DNA of 60,000 nt from Symsagittifera roscoffensis (taxonomy: Eukaryota > Xenacoelomorpha > Acoela > Convolutidae): contig NC_087068.1 in the NCBI RefSeq assembly GCF_963678635.1, positions 16,683,872-16,743,871 on the forward strand. Reading direction: 5' to 3'. The notes under the pieces were generated by a model. The model had not been told where the DNA came from, made no database searches, and worked only from the letters and a program-made list of their open reading frames with translations. Shown piece by piece: positions 46,513 through 55,902 of this stretch. A program made the position numbers and the translations under genes. How positions within the stretch are numbered: position 1 is the first letter of the stretch; each line of letters starts with the position of its first letter.

Positions 46513-46697
46513 TCTGATTGGATACGACAACTAGAACAAAAATGAACTTTTTTGTTATTGGAAACGACAATGTGTAAAATGTAGCTTTGTTTCCAATTGG
46601 ACACGAGTTTTGTATAAGAATTCCATAGAAGGAAACTAAAATCTGATTGGACACGACTACAATCCAAATAAGGAAAATCCATTCTGATTGGTTAAAC
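46513..46697. promoter_or_regulatory. Array of five ATTGG (inverted CCAAT) motifs
   Basis: Related elements of the form tctgATTGGa(t/c/a)acgac occur at about 46,513, 46,555, 46,592, 46,642 and 46,683, spaced 37-50 bp. The flanking tctg and the acgac tail are conserved in several copies, which is more than a bare CCAAT core. They lie in front of the gene at 46,828. A promoter or enhancer array is the simplest reading. Confidence 0.5.
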
Positions 46698-46827
46698 CCA
46701 CACATTCCTGTTGAAGGTACCCCTTTCTCTTAACTAAAAATCATTAGATTTTCAACTTAACTTCCGTCATCTACCCCTCTCTCAACTCTTTCTTATTTTT
46801 ACTCTTGTACTCAATTTATTGCTCAAA

Positions 46828-47315
46828 ATGATCTTCTCAGTGCAAAACAGCAACCTCATGTACTCTGTAGAATTTTCTCCTGATCTAGTACAAATTCAAG
46901 TGCGAGAAACAGTCTCTGGAGTTTTTCTGGCACGAATGGATATCCCAATCCAAGTCTGGCACATGGTGGAAGCGATGCGAAGGGATTTCAACGAACATCA
47001 TATGATGCAAATTCCCATCACAGAGAACCAACTTGGAACAATGCAAATGATGGAGGAAGTGTCTGAGCATGTGGGAATGAACTACCCCGAGATTCCTGAC
47101 TCTAGATATGTGGCTCAACAGTCGACGACTTCCTCTTTCCTTGGGAGGAGGAAGGATCAGTCGAAAACCCCATCACAATAGATGAAGATGAGGGATTCTC
47201 AGAAACAATGACGCCTCCATTTCCACAACAACCACCAGCAATGGAACCTCGTCCAGCTCTGCGTTCTATAGAGAACCTCCAGAACTCTTCTGCTGCTCGA
47301 CAGCTCTTTGATTAA
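46828..47315 (+). pseudogene. Acidic-tailed Polinton protein with a frameshift (possible PC4-like fold)
   Basis: ATG at 46,828 starts a frame to 47,181. A second frame with an acidic, Pro/Gln-rich tail (EEEGS, DEDEGF, PPFPQQPP) runs on to TAA at 47,315. The two overlap near 47,120, where one base is gained or lost. The N-terminal 60 residues have several beta-strand-like segments followed by IPIQVWHMVEAM, like the strand-helix end of PC4-type ssDNA-binding domains. This resemblance is weak. An AATAAA polyadenylation signal lies at 47,327-47,332. Confidence 0.45.
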
Positions 47316-47569
47316 ATGTTTTTGTAAATAAAGGTTGTTTGGTTTTGACTTCGTTTTCTGTAATTAATTTCTTCAGTTTCATTTTAATTATGAGAATAGA
47401 TGAGAGGTTCAAGGTAAAACATTGAAAAACAATTAGAATTTAGTTAAGTGCTCCGAACTTGCACACATGTTAAAAAATTTGATTAATTTTTGCACAAAAA
47501 TTCGGAAAAACACTAAAAAACTGTACACAAGTAAAAATTTATCTAATCGATATTGCATCTTGTACACAC
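47316..47569. terminator. 3' flank with polyadenylation signal
   Basis: AATAAA at 47,327-47,332, 12 bp after the stop of the upstream gene. The rest leads into the minisatellite and holds no other gene. Confidence 0.5.
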
Positions 47570-49125
47570 TTTTAGCCTTTTGTAAAAAAAATTGAAACAC
47601 TTTTCGCATTTTGTCGAAAAAAAGTAAAACACTTTTCGCATTTTGTGGAAAAAATTGAAACACTTTTCGCAATTTATCGAAAAAGTAAAACACTTTTCGC
47701 ATTTTGTTGAAAAAATTGAAACACTTTTTGCATTTTATCGAAAAAAGTAAAACACTTTTCGCATTTTGTTGAAAAAATTGAAACAATTTTCGCATTTTAT
47801 CGAAAAAAAAACACTTTTCGCATTTTGTCGAAAAAATTGAAACACTTTTCGCATTTTATCGAAAAAGTAAAACACTTCGCATTTTGTTGAAAAAATTGAA
47901 ACACTTTTCGCATTTTATCGAAAAAAGTAAAACACTTTTCGCATTTTGTTGAAAAAATTGAAACAATTTTCGCATTTTATCGAAAAAAGTAAAACACTTT
48001 TCGCATTTTGTCGAAAAAATTGAAACACTTTTCGCATTTTATCGAAAAAGTAAAACACTTTTCGCATTTTGTTGAAAAAAGTGAAACACTTTTCGCATTT
48101 TATCGAAAAAAGTAAAACGCTTTTCGCATTTTGTCGAAAAAAGTAAAACACTTTTCGCATTTTGTTGAAAAAATTGAAACACTTTTCGCATTTTATCGAA
48201 AAAAGTAAAACACTTTTCGCATTTTGTTGAAAAAATTGAAACAATTTTCGCATTTTATCGAAAAAAGTAAAACACTTTTCGCATTTTGTCGAAAAAATTG
48301 AAACACATTTCGCATTTTATCGAAAAAGTAAAACACTTTTCGCATTTTGTTGAAAAAATTGAAACACTTTTCGCATTTTGTCGAAAAAAGTAAAACACTT
48401 TTCGCATTTTGTTGAAAAAATTGAAACAATTTTCGCATTTTATCGAAAAAAGTAAAACACTTTTCGCATTTTGTCGAAAAAAGTAAAACACTTTTCGCAT
48501 TTTGTTGAAAAAATTGAAACAATTTTCGCATTTTATCGAAAAAAGTAAAACACTTTTCGCATTTTGTCGAAAAAATTGAAACACTTTTCGCATTTTGTCG
48601 AAAAAAGTAAAACACTTTTCGCATTTTGTTGAAAAAATTGAAACACTTTTCGCATTTTATCGAAAAAAGTAAAACGCTTTTCGCATTTTGTCGAAAAAAG
48701 TAAAACACTTTTCGCATTTTGTCGAAAAAAGTAAAACACTTTTCGCATTTTGTTGAAAAAATTGAAACACTTTTCGCATTTTATCGAAAAATGTAAAACG
48801 CTTTTCGCATTTTGTCGAAAAAAGTAAAACACTTTTCGCATTTTGTTGAAAAAATTGAAACAATTTTCGCATTTTATCGAAAAAAATAAAACACTTTTCG
48901 CATTTTGTCGAAAAAAGTAAAACACTTTTCGCATTTTGTTGAAAAAATTGAAACACTTTTTGCATTTTATCGAAAAAAGTAAAACGCTTTTCGCATTTTG
49001 TCGAAAAAGTTGAATCACTTTTCGCATTTTATCGAAACAAGTAAAACACTTTTCGCATTTTGTCGAAAAAAGTGAAACAATTTTCGCATTATGTCAAAAA
49101 AATTGAAACATTTTTTAAAACTTGT
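47570..49125. repeat. 31-nt minisatellite inside the Polinton, about 50 units
   Basis: Head-to-tail units of the type cacttttcgcattttgtcg + aaaaaagtaaaa or aaaaaattgaaa. The two variants alternate irregularly, giving a partial 62-nt higher order. Units differ by a few substitutions and A-run indels. The unit length of 31 is not a multiple of three, yet none of the three minus-strand phases contains a stop, so long overlapping frames appear in all phases. They have a 31-residue period and are Phe/Lys/Cys-rich. No start context or partner motif supports translation. Confidence 0.95.
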
Positions 49126-49291
49126 TAAAAAAATTGAAATGTTTTTTGCAACTTTTTGAAAATCAAAACAAATATTACATCTTTCTTACATGTTTGAAAA
49201 TTTTTTGCGCAAAGGTTTTTGACCACGGTGATTTTTTTTTTCGGTAATTAATGGTAACTTTGTAAACATATGAGAGAAACTAGATGGAATA

Positions 49292-49744
49292 TCAGAAGTT
49301 TTTTATTGAAAAAATGACATGATCACTATTTACAAATCCATAACCATCAATAAAACAGTCAATTATTTTTAACAAATCATGTTCATATTTTGAGTTTTGT
49401 ACTTTACGAACTCTTTCTAGAAAAGCTGAACCAATAGTTTGTATGGAAGCTAGTTTCTGGTTAGAACATAAATAGTGACGTTTGAATTTTTTGCGTAACA
49501 GTCTTTTCTTTGCAACACTTATCATTTTTTCTGCTCCTTTCCATTTCAAATTGTGATGAACAGCGCGGTCAAGTTGATTGAAAACTTCGCCAGTTGATGA
49601 AATAACATTCGAATAAAATCTGTATTTGTACAGAGTGTAAAGACAACCGATAATTGGGTATGTGAAATGAAAATTACCCAATCGTTGTAAAATTTGATCG
49701 AAAGATGAACCAATCAGAAGTATGTGGAACTTACAATTTTCCAA
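49292..49744 (-). CDS. Unidentified Polinton ORF, minus strand, 150 codons
   Basis: Open frame with protein-like composition, basic in the middle (KKRLLRKKFKRHYLC) with aromatic residues and Cys. It has no ATG near its left-reading start, so initiation is upstream, spliced or lost. A CCAAT-type motif (accaatcagaa) lies at about 49,709 inside the 5' part. It is the only minus-strand gene outside the polymerase. No family recognised. Confidence 0.4.
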   Translation of the reverse strand: MENCKFHILLIGSSFDQILQRLGNFHFTYPIIGCLYTLYKYRFYSNVISSTGEVFNQLDRAVHHNLKWKGAEKMISVAKKRLLRKKFKRHYLCSNQKLASIQTIGSAFLERVRKVQNSKYEHDLLKIIDCFIDGYGFVNSDHVIFSIKNF

Positions 49745-50107
49745 AGAACAGTAAGAATTGTGGGTAGAGACACAAAAATTATTGGTTACTATATATATTT
49801 TTCGTAAAAATCACTGGAAACGGAAATAAATAGCGATTTTTGACAGTACTCTGAAAAAAAGCTGGGAAGAGCTTGACACATACCTGCAGCCATCTGGAAC
49901 AATGATTTTTGCTGAAAATTGTGGATTTATATAGGAACACTAACACCTACACAATTCCATATTTGGAAATTTCCCTCAAAAATTGCATTCATAGATCTAT
50001 TTCCTTTTATGGTTCAGTGAATGACTCATATTGTTTACTTTCAATTTCATTTAATCTCAAATTCATTTCTCTCATTTCTCTTCATCTGATCAGTCTGTTC
50101 TTCAAAA
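49745..50107. other. Gene-free Polinton segment
   Basis: About 360 bp between oppositely oriented genes, AT-rich, with a T/C-rich stretch (tttctctcatttctcttcatc) just before the gene at 50,108. Likely promoter sequence; no defined site seen. Confidence 0.4.
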
Positions 50108-50647
50108 ATGTACTCAAGAAAAAACACAAGTCCCAATTACATTGAATTCTCAAAAAATCAAACAAGAATTGGGAGATTTGCTTGGTCCCAAAAATCCTAC
50201 AAAGGGAAAATTTATTTTGAACCCTGCTTTCAACTACTCAAGAAAAATGAGTTGGGACAACTCGAAAAAAGACAGCAAGTCTATCTTGGTGAAAAAGAAG
50301 GAGAAGCAATCTCAGCAATTAGAAATACTGTTATTCACGATGCTGAAAACCTTGGACTCGTTCCTATATTGGAACTCACTTCTGACAAAGAGTCAACTAT
50401 GGATCAGGAGCTTGCCAACTGCAACAAAGTGTATGACATAGCAACATACAAAAGAAGACAAGTTTGTGTCACGATCAAGAAGTACAATATTAACAAACTT
50501 CCCTACATTCAGATTCGACTATTCACCGCAAAAGAGAATGAAGCAATGAAACAAGTTGCCTATGTCAACTATACTTTGAACGAATTCAAAGAACTGTCCC
50601 AAACTTTGGGAGACTTTATGTTTGTTGAGAACTGTAATGTGCAATAA
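50108..50647 (+). CDS. Putative ssDNA-binding protein with two PC4-like halves, 179 aa
   Basis: Intact frame from ATG. Each half has the layout of a PC4-type domain: a basic strand segment, two or three beta strands and a closing helix. The halves are about residues 20-80 (RIGRFAW, KGKIYFEPCFQLL, EGEAISAIRNT) and about 110-175 (YKRRQVCVTIKKYN, PYIQIRLFTAKE, YTLNEFKELSQTL). PC4-like proteins bind single-stranded DNA. Protein-primed replication by strand displacement produces much ssDNA, so such a protein would fit the element. The match is by pattern only. It is followed by another PC4-like gene at 50,731. Confidence 0.45.
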   Translation: MYSRKNTSPNYIEFSKNQTRIGRFAWSQKSYKGKIYFEPCFQLLKKNELGQLEKRQQVYLGEKEGEAISAIRNTVIHDAENLGLVPILELTSDKESTMDQELANCNKVYDIATYKRRQVCVTIKKYNINKLPYIQIRLFTAKENEAMKQVAYVNYTLNEFKELSQTLGDFMFVENCNVQ

Positions 50648-50730
50648 TTTGTGTTGTTTATGTTTTTTGTCTTGTAATTTAACTATTTATCCTCAAAATC
50701 ATTTTTCATTTAGTATTGGTGTTGAACAGT

Positions 50731-51159
50731 ATGAGTTGGAATATTGGTTTTTCAAGAAATTTACTCTTAAAACTTCACAATAAATTGGGACTTTTTCATA
50801 TTGTTCTAGAAGAAAAGTCCCAAAAAATTTCACTAACAATTATAGAATCTCAAAATTTACCAAACTTGCAGAATTTGGACGTAGACTGACAAATATCTCA
50901 CTTTGAGTGGACTCTGCATAATGGTAGAAGAAAAATTCACATAGGATACCGATCTGATACCAAAAAAATAGATCTTGTAGAATATCGTAGAAATGGAAAT
51001 CAATGGAAAAATTTTCAATCTTTACAACTACAAAGAGAAGAATATGATAAATTACTTGATATGCTTCCTTCATTACTAGGTTATGTAGAGATCTTCAAAA
51101 AATCTTGTATCATTATTGACGAATGCACTGTAGAAAATGAACGTACAGAAATTGAATGA
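50731..51159 (+). pseudogene. PC4-like ssDNA-binding protein with in-frame TGA
   Basis: One reading frame from ATG to TGA at 51,157-51,159, interrupted by TGA at 50,887-50,889 after 52 codons. The downstream part (GRRKIHIGYRSDTKKIDLVE, then SLQLQREEYDKLLDML) has the order of strands, acidic strand end (VEYR) and closing Leu-rich helix of PC4 domains. This is the best PC4 match in the window. Its 3' end overlaps the next ATG (51,137). Either a nonsense mutation or the second half starts independently. Confidence 0.45.
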
Positions 51160-51540
51160 AATTCTAAGAGTTTTTGAGATTATTAGGCAAGATTTCTCAT
51201 CAAATACAATAAGAAAAAATTTATTTCTTTGTACCTGTATTGTTTTGGACCCGGACATAAATTTAAAAGAAATGGACCAAAATTTCCTTTTGGCGGACTA
51301 ATTGGATACGGAAATTCCTGTATGGATTACTTTTTTGCAAACTCCAAAATTTTTAGACTACATGCAATTCTACACGACTCTGCTGGATCTGTGAAATCTA
51401 CTACAAAAAAAGGTCCTGGGTATTGTTATGTTGCACCTAATCTCCCCAGTTCATGCTTTCTTGGTCACGTGACTGGATTATTTTTCTGTTTATATGTTAA
51501 AATATTTGCTTCATCAGTATATGCTTTGTTTGATTGTTAA
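51137..51540 (+). pseudogene. Phospholipase A2-like ORF, 5' end frameshifted
   Basis: ATG at 51,137 overlaps the end of the PC4-like gene and opens a frame that is lost near 51,225-51,235. A second frame without ATG continues to TAA at 51,540. That frame has YCFGPGHKF, like the calcium-binding loop (Y-x-GPG) of secreted and parvovirus-type PLA2, and about 30 residues later HAILHDSAG with the His-Asp pair of the active site. Cys residues and a hydrophobic C-terminal half follow. In parvoviruses such a domain breaches endosomes. Whether this ORF has that activity is unknown, and the match is motif-based. Confidence 0.4.
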
Positions 51541-51579
51541 TCATTTTTAACAAAAACTCCAGAGAAATCACTTAACAGA

Positions 51580-52050
51580 ATGAGTCTAGTTGTTTTGGAT
51601 ATTGAATGTATCGAAAGCAATATAGTGAAAGAATTAGGAGTTTATAAGGATGGACAAACAGAAGGATATTCCTTTCTTCCACACAAAAAATTCAAACCAA
51701 CATCCCAATCTTTTTGGTGTACACAGCATCTTCATGGAATCAATTGGAGCAGTGGTTACGAAAAATATACTGAACTTGAAAAAATTTTGAAAAATCTAGA
51801 AGCCACAGACACGGAATTTTTTGCAAAAGGTTATGAAAAATGTAAGATTCTATCAGAATTTTTGGAAACAAAGATTAATAATTTGGATGACTACGCTTGC
51901 CCTAAAGTTCAGTTTTTGATATTCAAAGATGAAGAATATGATTGGAGGTGTAGCAACTACCCATTTCGTCATGCAAAAACTCTTCACTGTGCAGAAAGAA
52001 AAGCATTTGCATACGGAACATGGACTCGATGTTTTTTTAACAAATTGTAA
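51580..52050 (+). CDS. DEDD/DnaQ-fold exonuclease-like protein, 156 aa
   Basis: Intact frame from ATG. It begins VVLDIECIE, with the Asp-x-Glu of exonuclease motif I of the DnaQ-like (DEDD) superfamily. A middle segment FFAKGYEKCKIL could be motif II, and the C-terminal part (YPFRH, HCAERKAFAYG) is rich in conserved-looking His, Cys and Arg. The size is too small for a full polymerase and fits a stand-alone nuclease fold. A proofreading or end-processing role, or an accessory RNase-H-fold protein, is inferred from motif I only. Confidence 0.45.
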   Translation: MSLVVLDIECIESNIVKELGVYKDGQTEGYSFLPHKKFKPTSQSFWCTQHLHGINWSSGYEKYTELEKILKNLEATDTEFFAKGYEKCKILSEFLETKINNLDDYACPKVQFLIFKDEEYDWRCSNYPFRHAKTLHCAERKAFAYGTWTRCFFNKL

Positions 52051-52128
52051 ATTATATTATTCTTAATGTACTACCATTTTCAAACTTTAATTAAATTTCA
52101 TTGTCAACTTTTTCTTTTTAGAGTTAAG

Positions 52129-52392
52129 ATGGTCGATCAATGTGACAAAACCGTAAATTTAGGAAATTTTGTTTTTGATAAAGAAAATCATGAACGAAAA
52201 TCATGGAAATTGTTTGGACGTACATGTAATAGATCTCTTTTAATTTTTTTGTGCCAATTTTTTGTTATAGTTTTGATGCTAGTATGTGCAATCGTTCGAA
52301 TTATGTTATCCACAACATGTGAAGAAACAACAGTTTGGGTAGCTATTTTATCAAGTACAGTCGGTTATATTCTACCTTCTCCAAAGCTATGA
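52129..52392 (+). CDS. Two-helix membrane protein, 87 aa
   Basis: ATG at 52,129 lies just after a T-rich TTTTTAG, which looks like a splice acceptor. A polar N-terminal 35 residues is followed by a long hydrophobic helix (about 38-60), a Cys-containing turn (TTCEETT) and a second helix ending in LPSPKL. The stop overlaps the ATPase start (ATGA), so the two are coupled. Small proteins of this layout commonly precede the packaging ATPase in Polintons. Function unknown; membrane insertion is predicted. Confidence 0.6.
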   Translation: MVDQCDKTVNLGNFVFDKENHERKSWKLFGRTCNRSLLIFLCQFFVIVLMLVCAIVRIMLSTTCEETTVWVAILSSTVGYILPSPKL

Positions 52393-53282
52393 ATAAAATA
52401 ATATCTACCAAAGAACGAATTTCTATTTCCCTAGTTGGACCAAGTGGATCTGGAAAATCGCATCTTATTTTTGATTGGTTGAAAATTGGTACTTTTCAAC
52501 CAGCATTCGACAAAATTTTTAATTTTTATCAACATTATCAACCTCTTTATAGTCAAATTCAAAAAAAAAACCTTAAATTTATCCAAGGAGTAGATTTTGA
52601 CTTGATTGAAAATCTCCCCAATAATGGAACTTAGTATTTGCTTATATTTGATGATTCTTGTGAAGAAATTTCAAACTCCAAACAATTTGTAAAAATTGCT
52701 ACTGCGGGGAGACACAGGGGTCTGAATACAATATACATCAAACAAAATTTATTTCATCAAAGCAAATTAGGACGAGATGTAGAGTTACAAAATACACACA
52801 TAGTCTTGTTCAATTTGCCGAGGGATGTTTTACAAATCATTACATTAAGTCAACAACTAGGTCTAGGATCTCAATTGAAAGAGTGGTATCAAGATGCAAC
52901 ATCCGTTCCTTATGGTCATTTACTTATTGATTTATCCCCAAAAACAGTTGATTCACTTAGGTATTGCACTAATAATGGCCCAGTTCCAACAAAATTTTAC
53001 TTACCAGCTGGAATAGAGACAAAGTTTTTGGATGATGAGTACACAATACGTCTCTATTCTCCCAATATTTCAAAAATTTTCCCTAAGGCTTCGAAAACAA
53101 TTCATTCTCAATTGCCCAAAAGATTTCATTCAGTTTCTGAGCGAGTGTTTAGTAAACCTATTAAGAGGAGAGCTTCGAGATCTTCGGAAAGAAGACGTAG
53201 TAAAATATCGAAAAGAAATTTCAGAACTAACACAAAAAAGAACTCCTCTACACAAAAGAAGAATTATTTTAAGTTCAACTAA
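52389..53282 (+). pseudogene. DNA packaging ATPase (FtsK/HerA type) with one in-frame TAG
   Basis: ATG at 52,389 overlaps the preceding stop. Walker A is GPSGSGKS (about 52,437-52,460). An in-frame TAG sits at 52,632-52,634, immediately before Walker B (LLIFDDSCEE), which is read in the same phase. The signature ATAGRHRG and LGRDVELQNTHIVLF follow, then a very basic C-terminal tail (RRASRSSERRRSK). These ATPases translocate genome DNA into the capsid. The stop separates Walker A from Walker B, so this allele cannot make a complete motor without read-through. Otherwise the sequence is well preserved, and the stop looks recent. Confidence 0.92.
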
Positions 53283-53338
53283 AGGGTTACAATTGATATC
53301 TATCATCACACCTTTTGTCATTAAATGATTGAAATAGT

Positions 53339-53751
53339 ATGGAACAGTTTGTTTTCATTCCGTACTCAGCTTATCAATCACAAAGTACACTTCCAAGAAA
53401 ACAAAAATTGGAACAAAAGCAAGAAAAAGAGGAGATTGTACCAAAAAATTTTGATTCTATTTACAGTGCTGTAAATGCGAGGTTGAAAACGAGCAACAAT
53501 AAGAATATTATTGATTTAATTTTGAATTCTCCTAGAATTAAAATCAGCCAGTCAGACAATATTATATTGGATAATCGAGATACAAAAGAATCTATTGTAG
53601 ACTTTGTGTGTGCACTAAAGTGAAAAAAAAAACCGATTTTCCAGATATTTACTTTACAATTTTGGAAGCAACACATATTCTTCCTAAATTTGTTATTAAC
53701 AAGAATGCCAAAGCAAAAGATAGAGGAACTTGGATCCCTTTCAAAATCTGA
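53339..53751 (+). pseudogene. Conserved Polinton protein between ATPase and integrase, frameshifted
   Basis: ATG at 53,339 opens 94 codons ending at TGA in an A run (53,623-53,634). The following bases encode, in the next phase, a protein-like stretch with DIYFTILEA and RGTWIPFKI, ending at TGA 53,749-53,751 inside the integrase 5' end. The N terminus MEQFVFIP and C terminus are of the type seen in a small Polinton gene of this position whose role is not established. A one-base A-run change explains the break. Confidence 0.6.
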
Positions 53752-54644
53752 AAAGGTAAGACTAAACAGATTGTATTCTAGGGGCAGAGCTGCGTACGGT
53801 TCTATTCAAAACATGAGTAAAGCGAGTGGTTTATCAAAAAAAAAGTAGAAACGTTTTTACAAACCAAGACATCGTATACAAAATTTGGTCCACCAATCAG
53901 GTCTTTCCGAAGACTTCAAGCGTTTTCTAATTATATCAATGAAATCTGGTGTATGGACTTGGCTTTTGTAGACAAATTAGCTAGTCAAAACAATGGAGTC
54001 AAGTATTTATTAGTTGCTGTAGATATTTTTTCGAGATTTGTCAGAGTTCAAACAATGAAAACAAAGTATGCCAAAGACACTTTACAAGCTATTAGAAAAA
54101 TGATTTCTCGAAAAAACACTCCTGAAAAACTTTGGGTTGATAAAGGAACAGAATATGGGGGAACTTTTAAAAGTTTTGCAAGGAGAAAGACATTGAAGTT
54201 TACTCAACAATGAGTGAAACCAAAGCTGCATTTGCTGAGAGAGCAATTCAATCTTTAAAACATATAATATATCCTTACATTGAAGATCATGGTGAAAAAT
54301 TTGTCCCCAAATTGCAGCAATTTGTTTCTACATTGAACTGCCATAAAAATCGATCAATTGGAAAATCTCCCAGAGATGTGAAAAACAGTGATTTTTTATC
54401 AATATTGTATAACAAATCATTCAAGAAATAAACTAAACCAAAATTCAAAATTGGTGATAGAATTAGAATTTCGAAAAATGATATTCCGTTCCGAAAAGGA
54501 TACAAGCCACAGTTTACAGATGAAATTTTTGAAATTTCGACAATATCTACAAAAAAACCTCCAACATACATCATCAAAGATCTGGAAAAAGAAGAAATTC
54601 TGGGAAAATTTTATGAAAAAGAGCTGAGAAAATGTTCAGATTAG
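53705..54644 (+). pseudogene. Retroviral-type (rve) integrase, broken
   Basis: ATG at 53,705. The N-terminal part breaks in an A run near 53,839. The core frame has the first catalytic Asp in WCMDLAFVD (near 53,956) and the second in LWVDKGTEYGG (near 54,140). A frameshift near 54,170 precedes the third residue, the Glu of MSETKAAFAERA (54,210 on). TAA at 54,429-54,431 separates the core from a C-terminal chromo/SH3-like part (KIGDRIRIS, FRKGYKP, KKPPTYIIKD) that is read in phase to TAG 54,642-54,644. The enzyme joins element ends to target DNA and makes the 6-bp duplication. As read it is inactive. Overlaps the end of the previous gene. Confidence 0.92.
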
Positions 54645-54687
54645 TGGTAAGTCATTTTTTAAATTGAGTTTCTATCGATCAGTTGTC

Positions 54688-55515
54688 ATGGATTCTTTTA
54701 CTATTGAGCTAGTTTCTAATGCTTCTTTTAATTGTTATCCGAATAACTGTCTTAGTTCCTTTACAAATTTTCTACCGGAACAAATACATCTAAAAGGAGA
54801 ATGGGAGGTTGCTATTTCAGAAATATCGTACCCTTCTTTGTACCAAAACGTTACAGAGGGAAAGTTTACTTTCGTAGATGGACGAGAAAGTCCTGAGGAA
54901 AAAAGAAAGATTCAACCGATGCATGTTGAACCTGGATTGTATCCAAGTATTGTTGATATAGTTGTAGCCATGAATGACAAAGTTCGAAAACGTATAGGCG
55001 CACAAAAATATGAATATAACGGAATTTATGTATCAGTAGATAAGATTACACAAAAAGTTGCCATTCATTTACCTGAGGATCAATCAGTGTTTATAATTCA
55101 AAGTGCTGATTTGAGTCACATTTTTGGTTGTGATTTAGAACAAAATCAGACAGGTGTTATAATGAAAGGAAAAGGACCACATTATCCTCAGTATTCTTAC
55201 GATATTATAAGAATACATTCCTTAATGATTTATAGTGATATTATAGAATATAATATAGTAGGCGATACAAAAACTCCATTACTGCGTTGTATTCCTTTCA
55301 TTTCCAAAGTAAAAAATGGAGACATAATATCTACAGGACAGTACATGAACTATCAATCCTTCACAAATCTACAATTTAAAAAATTATTAAAAAAATCTTT
55401 CCACAGCATAAAAATAGAACTAAGGGAAACTACAGGTGAAAAAATTCCTTTTGTGTCCGTAGGAATTACACGAGTTGTCCTCTTGTTTCGCAAGATTTCG
55501 GATAATCATTTTTGA
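54688..55515 (+). CDS. Minor capsid protein (penton-type, single jelly roll)
   Basis: Intact 275-residue frame. The ATG at 54,688 is chosen because MDSFTIELVSNAS is the usual N terminus of this Polinton family; an in-frame extension upstream has no ATG. Characteristic segments include LPEQIHLKGEWEVAISEI, EPGLYPSIVDIV and a Phe/Lys-rich C terminus. The protein would form the capsid vertices. A GTAAGT at 54,647 and an atcgatcAG at 54,677-54,682 flank 36 bp just upstream. Little or no decay is visible here, unlike its neighbours. Confidence 0.85.
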   Translation: MDSFTIELVSNASFNCYPNNCLSSFTNFLPEQIHLKGEWEVAISEISYPSLYQNVTEGKFTFVDGRESPEEKRKIQPMHVEPGLYPSIVDIVVAMNDKVRKRIGAQKYEYNGIYVSVDKITQKVAIHLPEDQSVFIIQSADLSHIFGCDLEQNQTGVIMKGKGPHYPQYSYDIIRIHSLMIYSDIIEYNIVGDTKTPLLRCIPFISKVKNGDIISTGQYMNYQSFTNLQFKKLLKKSFHSIKIELRETTGEKIPFVSVGITRVVLLFRKISDNHF

Positions 55516-55532
55516 TTTATACTTCATACGAA

Positions 55533-55902
55533 ATGGTTGCTCAAAGTTCAGCTAATTTTCCTATTTTTCGTGGACATGCAAGGCAGCGTGGAAGAGGTTT
55601 TGGTGCTCTTGCACAAACTCTTGGGAGAACTGCAATTCCCTTCATTAAAAAAATATATAGTCCCAGCTGCAAAAAGAATCGGAGCAGATTTATTTGAAAT
55701 TGCCGCTCCAGAGATTGGAGAAGTTGTCAGTGGACGAAAAAAACTCAAAACGTTTGCAAAAGATGTTGGAACAAAAACAGTTCGAAAACAGCTGGGAGGT
55801 GGAAAAAAGAAATCCAAGCGTAGAACAAGAAGAACCATTTCCCAAAAGAGTAGTTCAAAAATCAGTCGCTCTCGCAAAGACATTTTTGACAAGATAAAAT
55901 GA
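55533..55902 (+). pseudogene. Small basic virion-core-like protein, frameshifted
   Basis: ATG at 55,533 opens a frame with PIFRGHARQRGRGFGALA. It changes phase in an A run near 55,647-55,656 and continues in the next frame through AAKRIGADLFEIAAPEIGE to a Lys/Arg/Ser-rich tail (KKSKRRTRRTISQKSSS), ending TGA at 55,900-55,902. The Gly/Arg-rich start and basic tail are like adenovirus-type core/pX proteins and their Polinton counterparts, which condense DNA in the particle. The stop overlaps the capsid gene ATG (ATGA). Confidence 0.65.

Noticed and set aside
47433-49027. Five overlapping 100-174-codon minus-strand frames over the minisatellite
   Set aside because: They are phase variants of one 31-nt repeat with no stop in any phase. 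No start context, domain or partner supports a protein.
47570-49125. CRISPR-like array
   Set aside because: The units are contiguous with no unique spacers, and the context is a eukaryotic transposon.
53032-53328. 98-codon frame overlapping the ATPase 3' end
   Set aside because: Alternate phase of the basic ATPase tail; the ATPase phase carries the conserved motifs.
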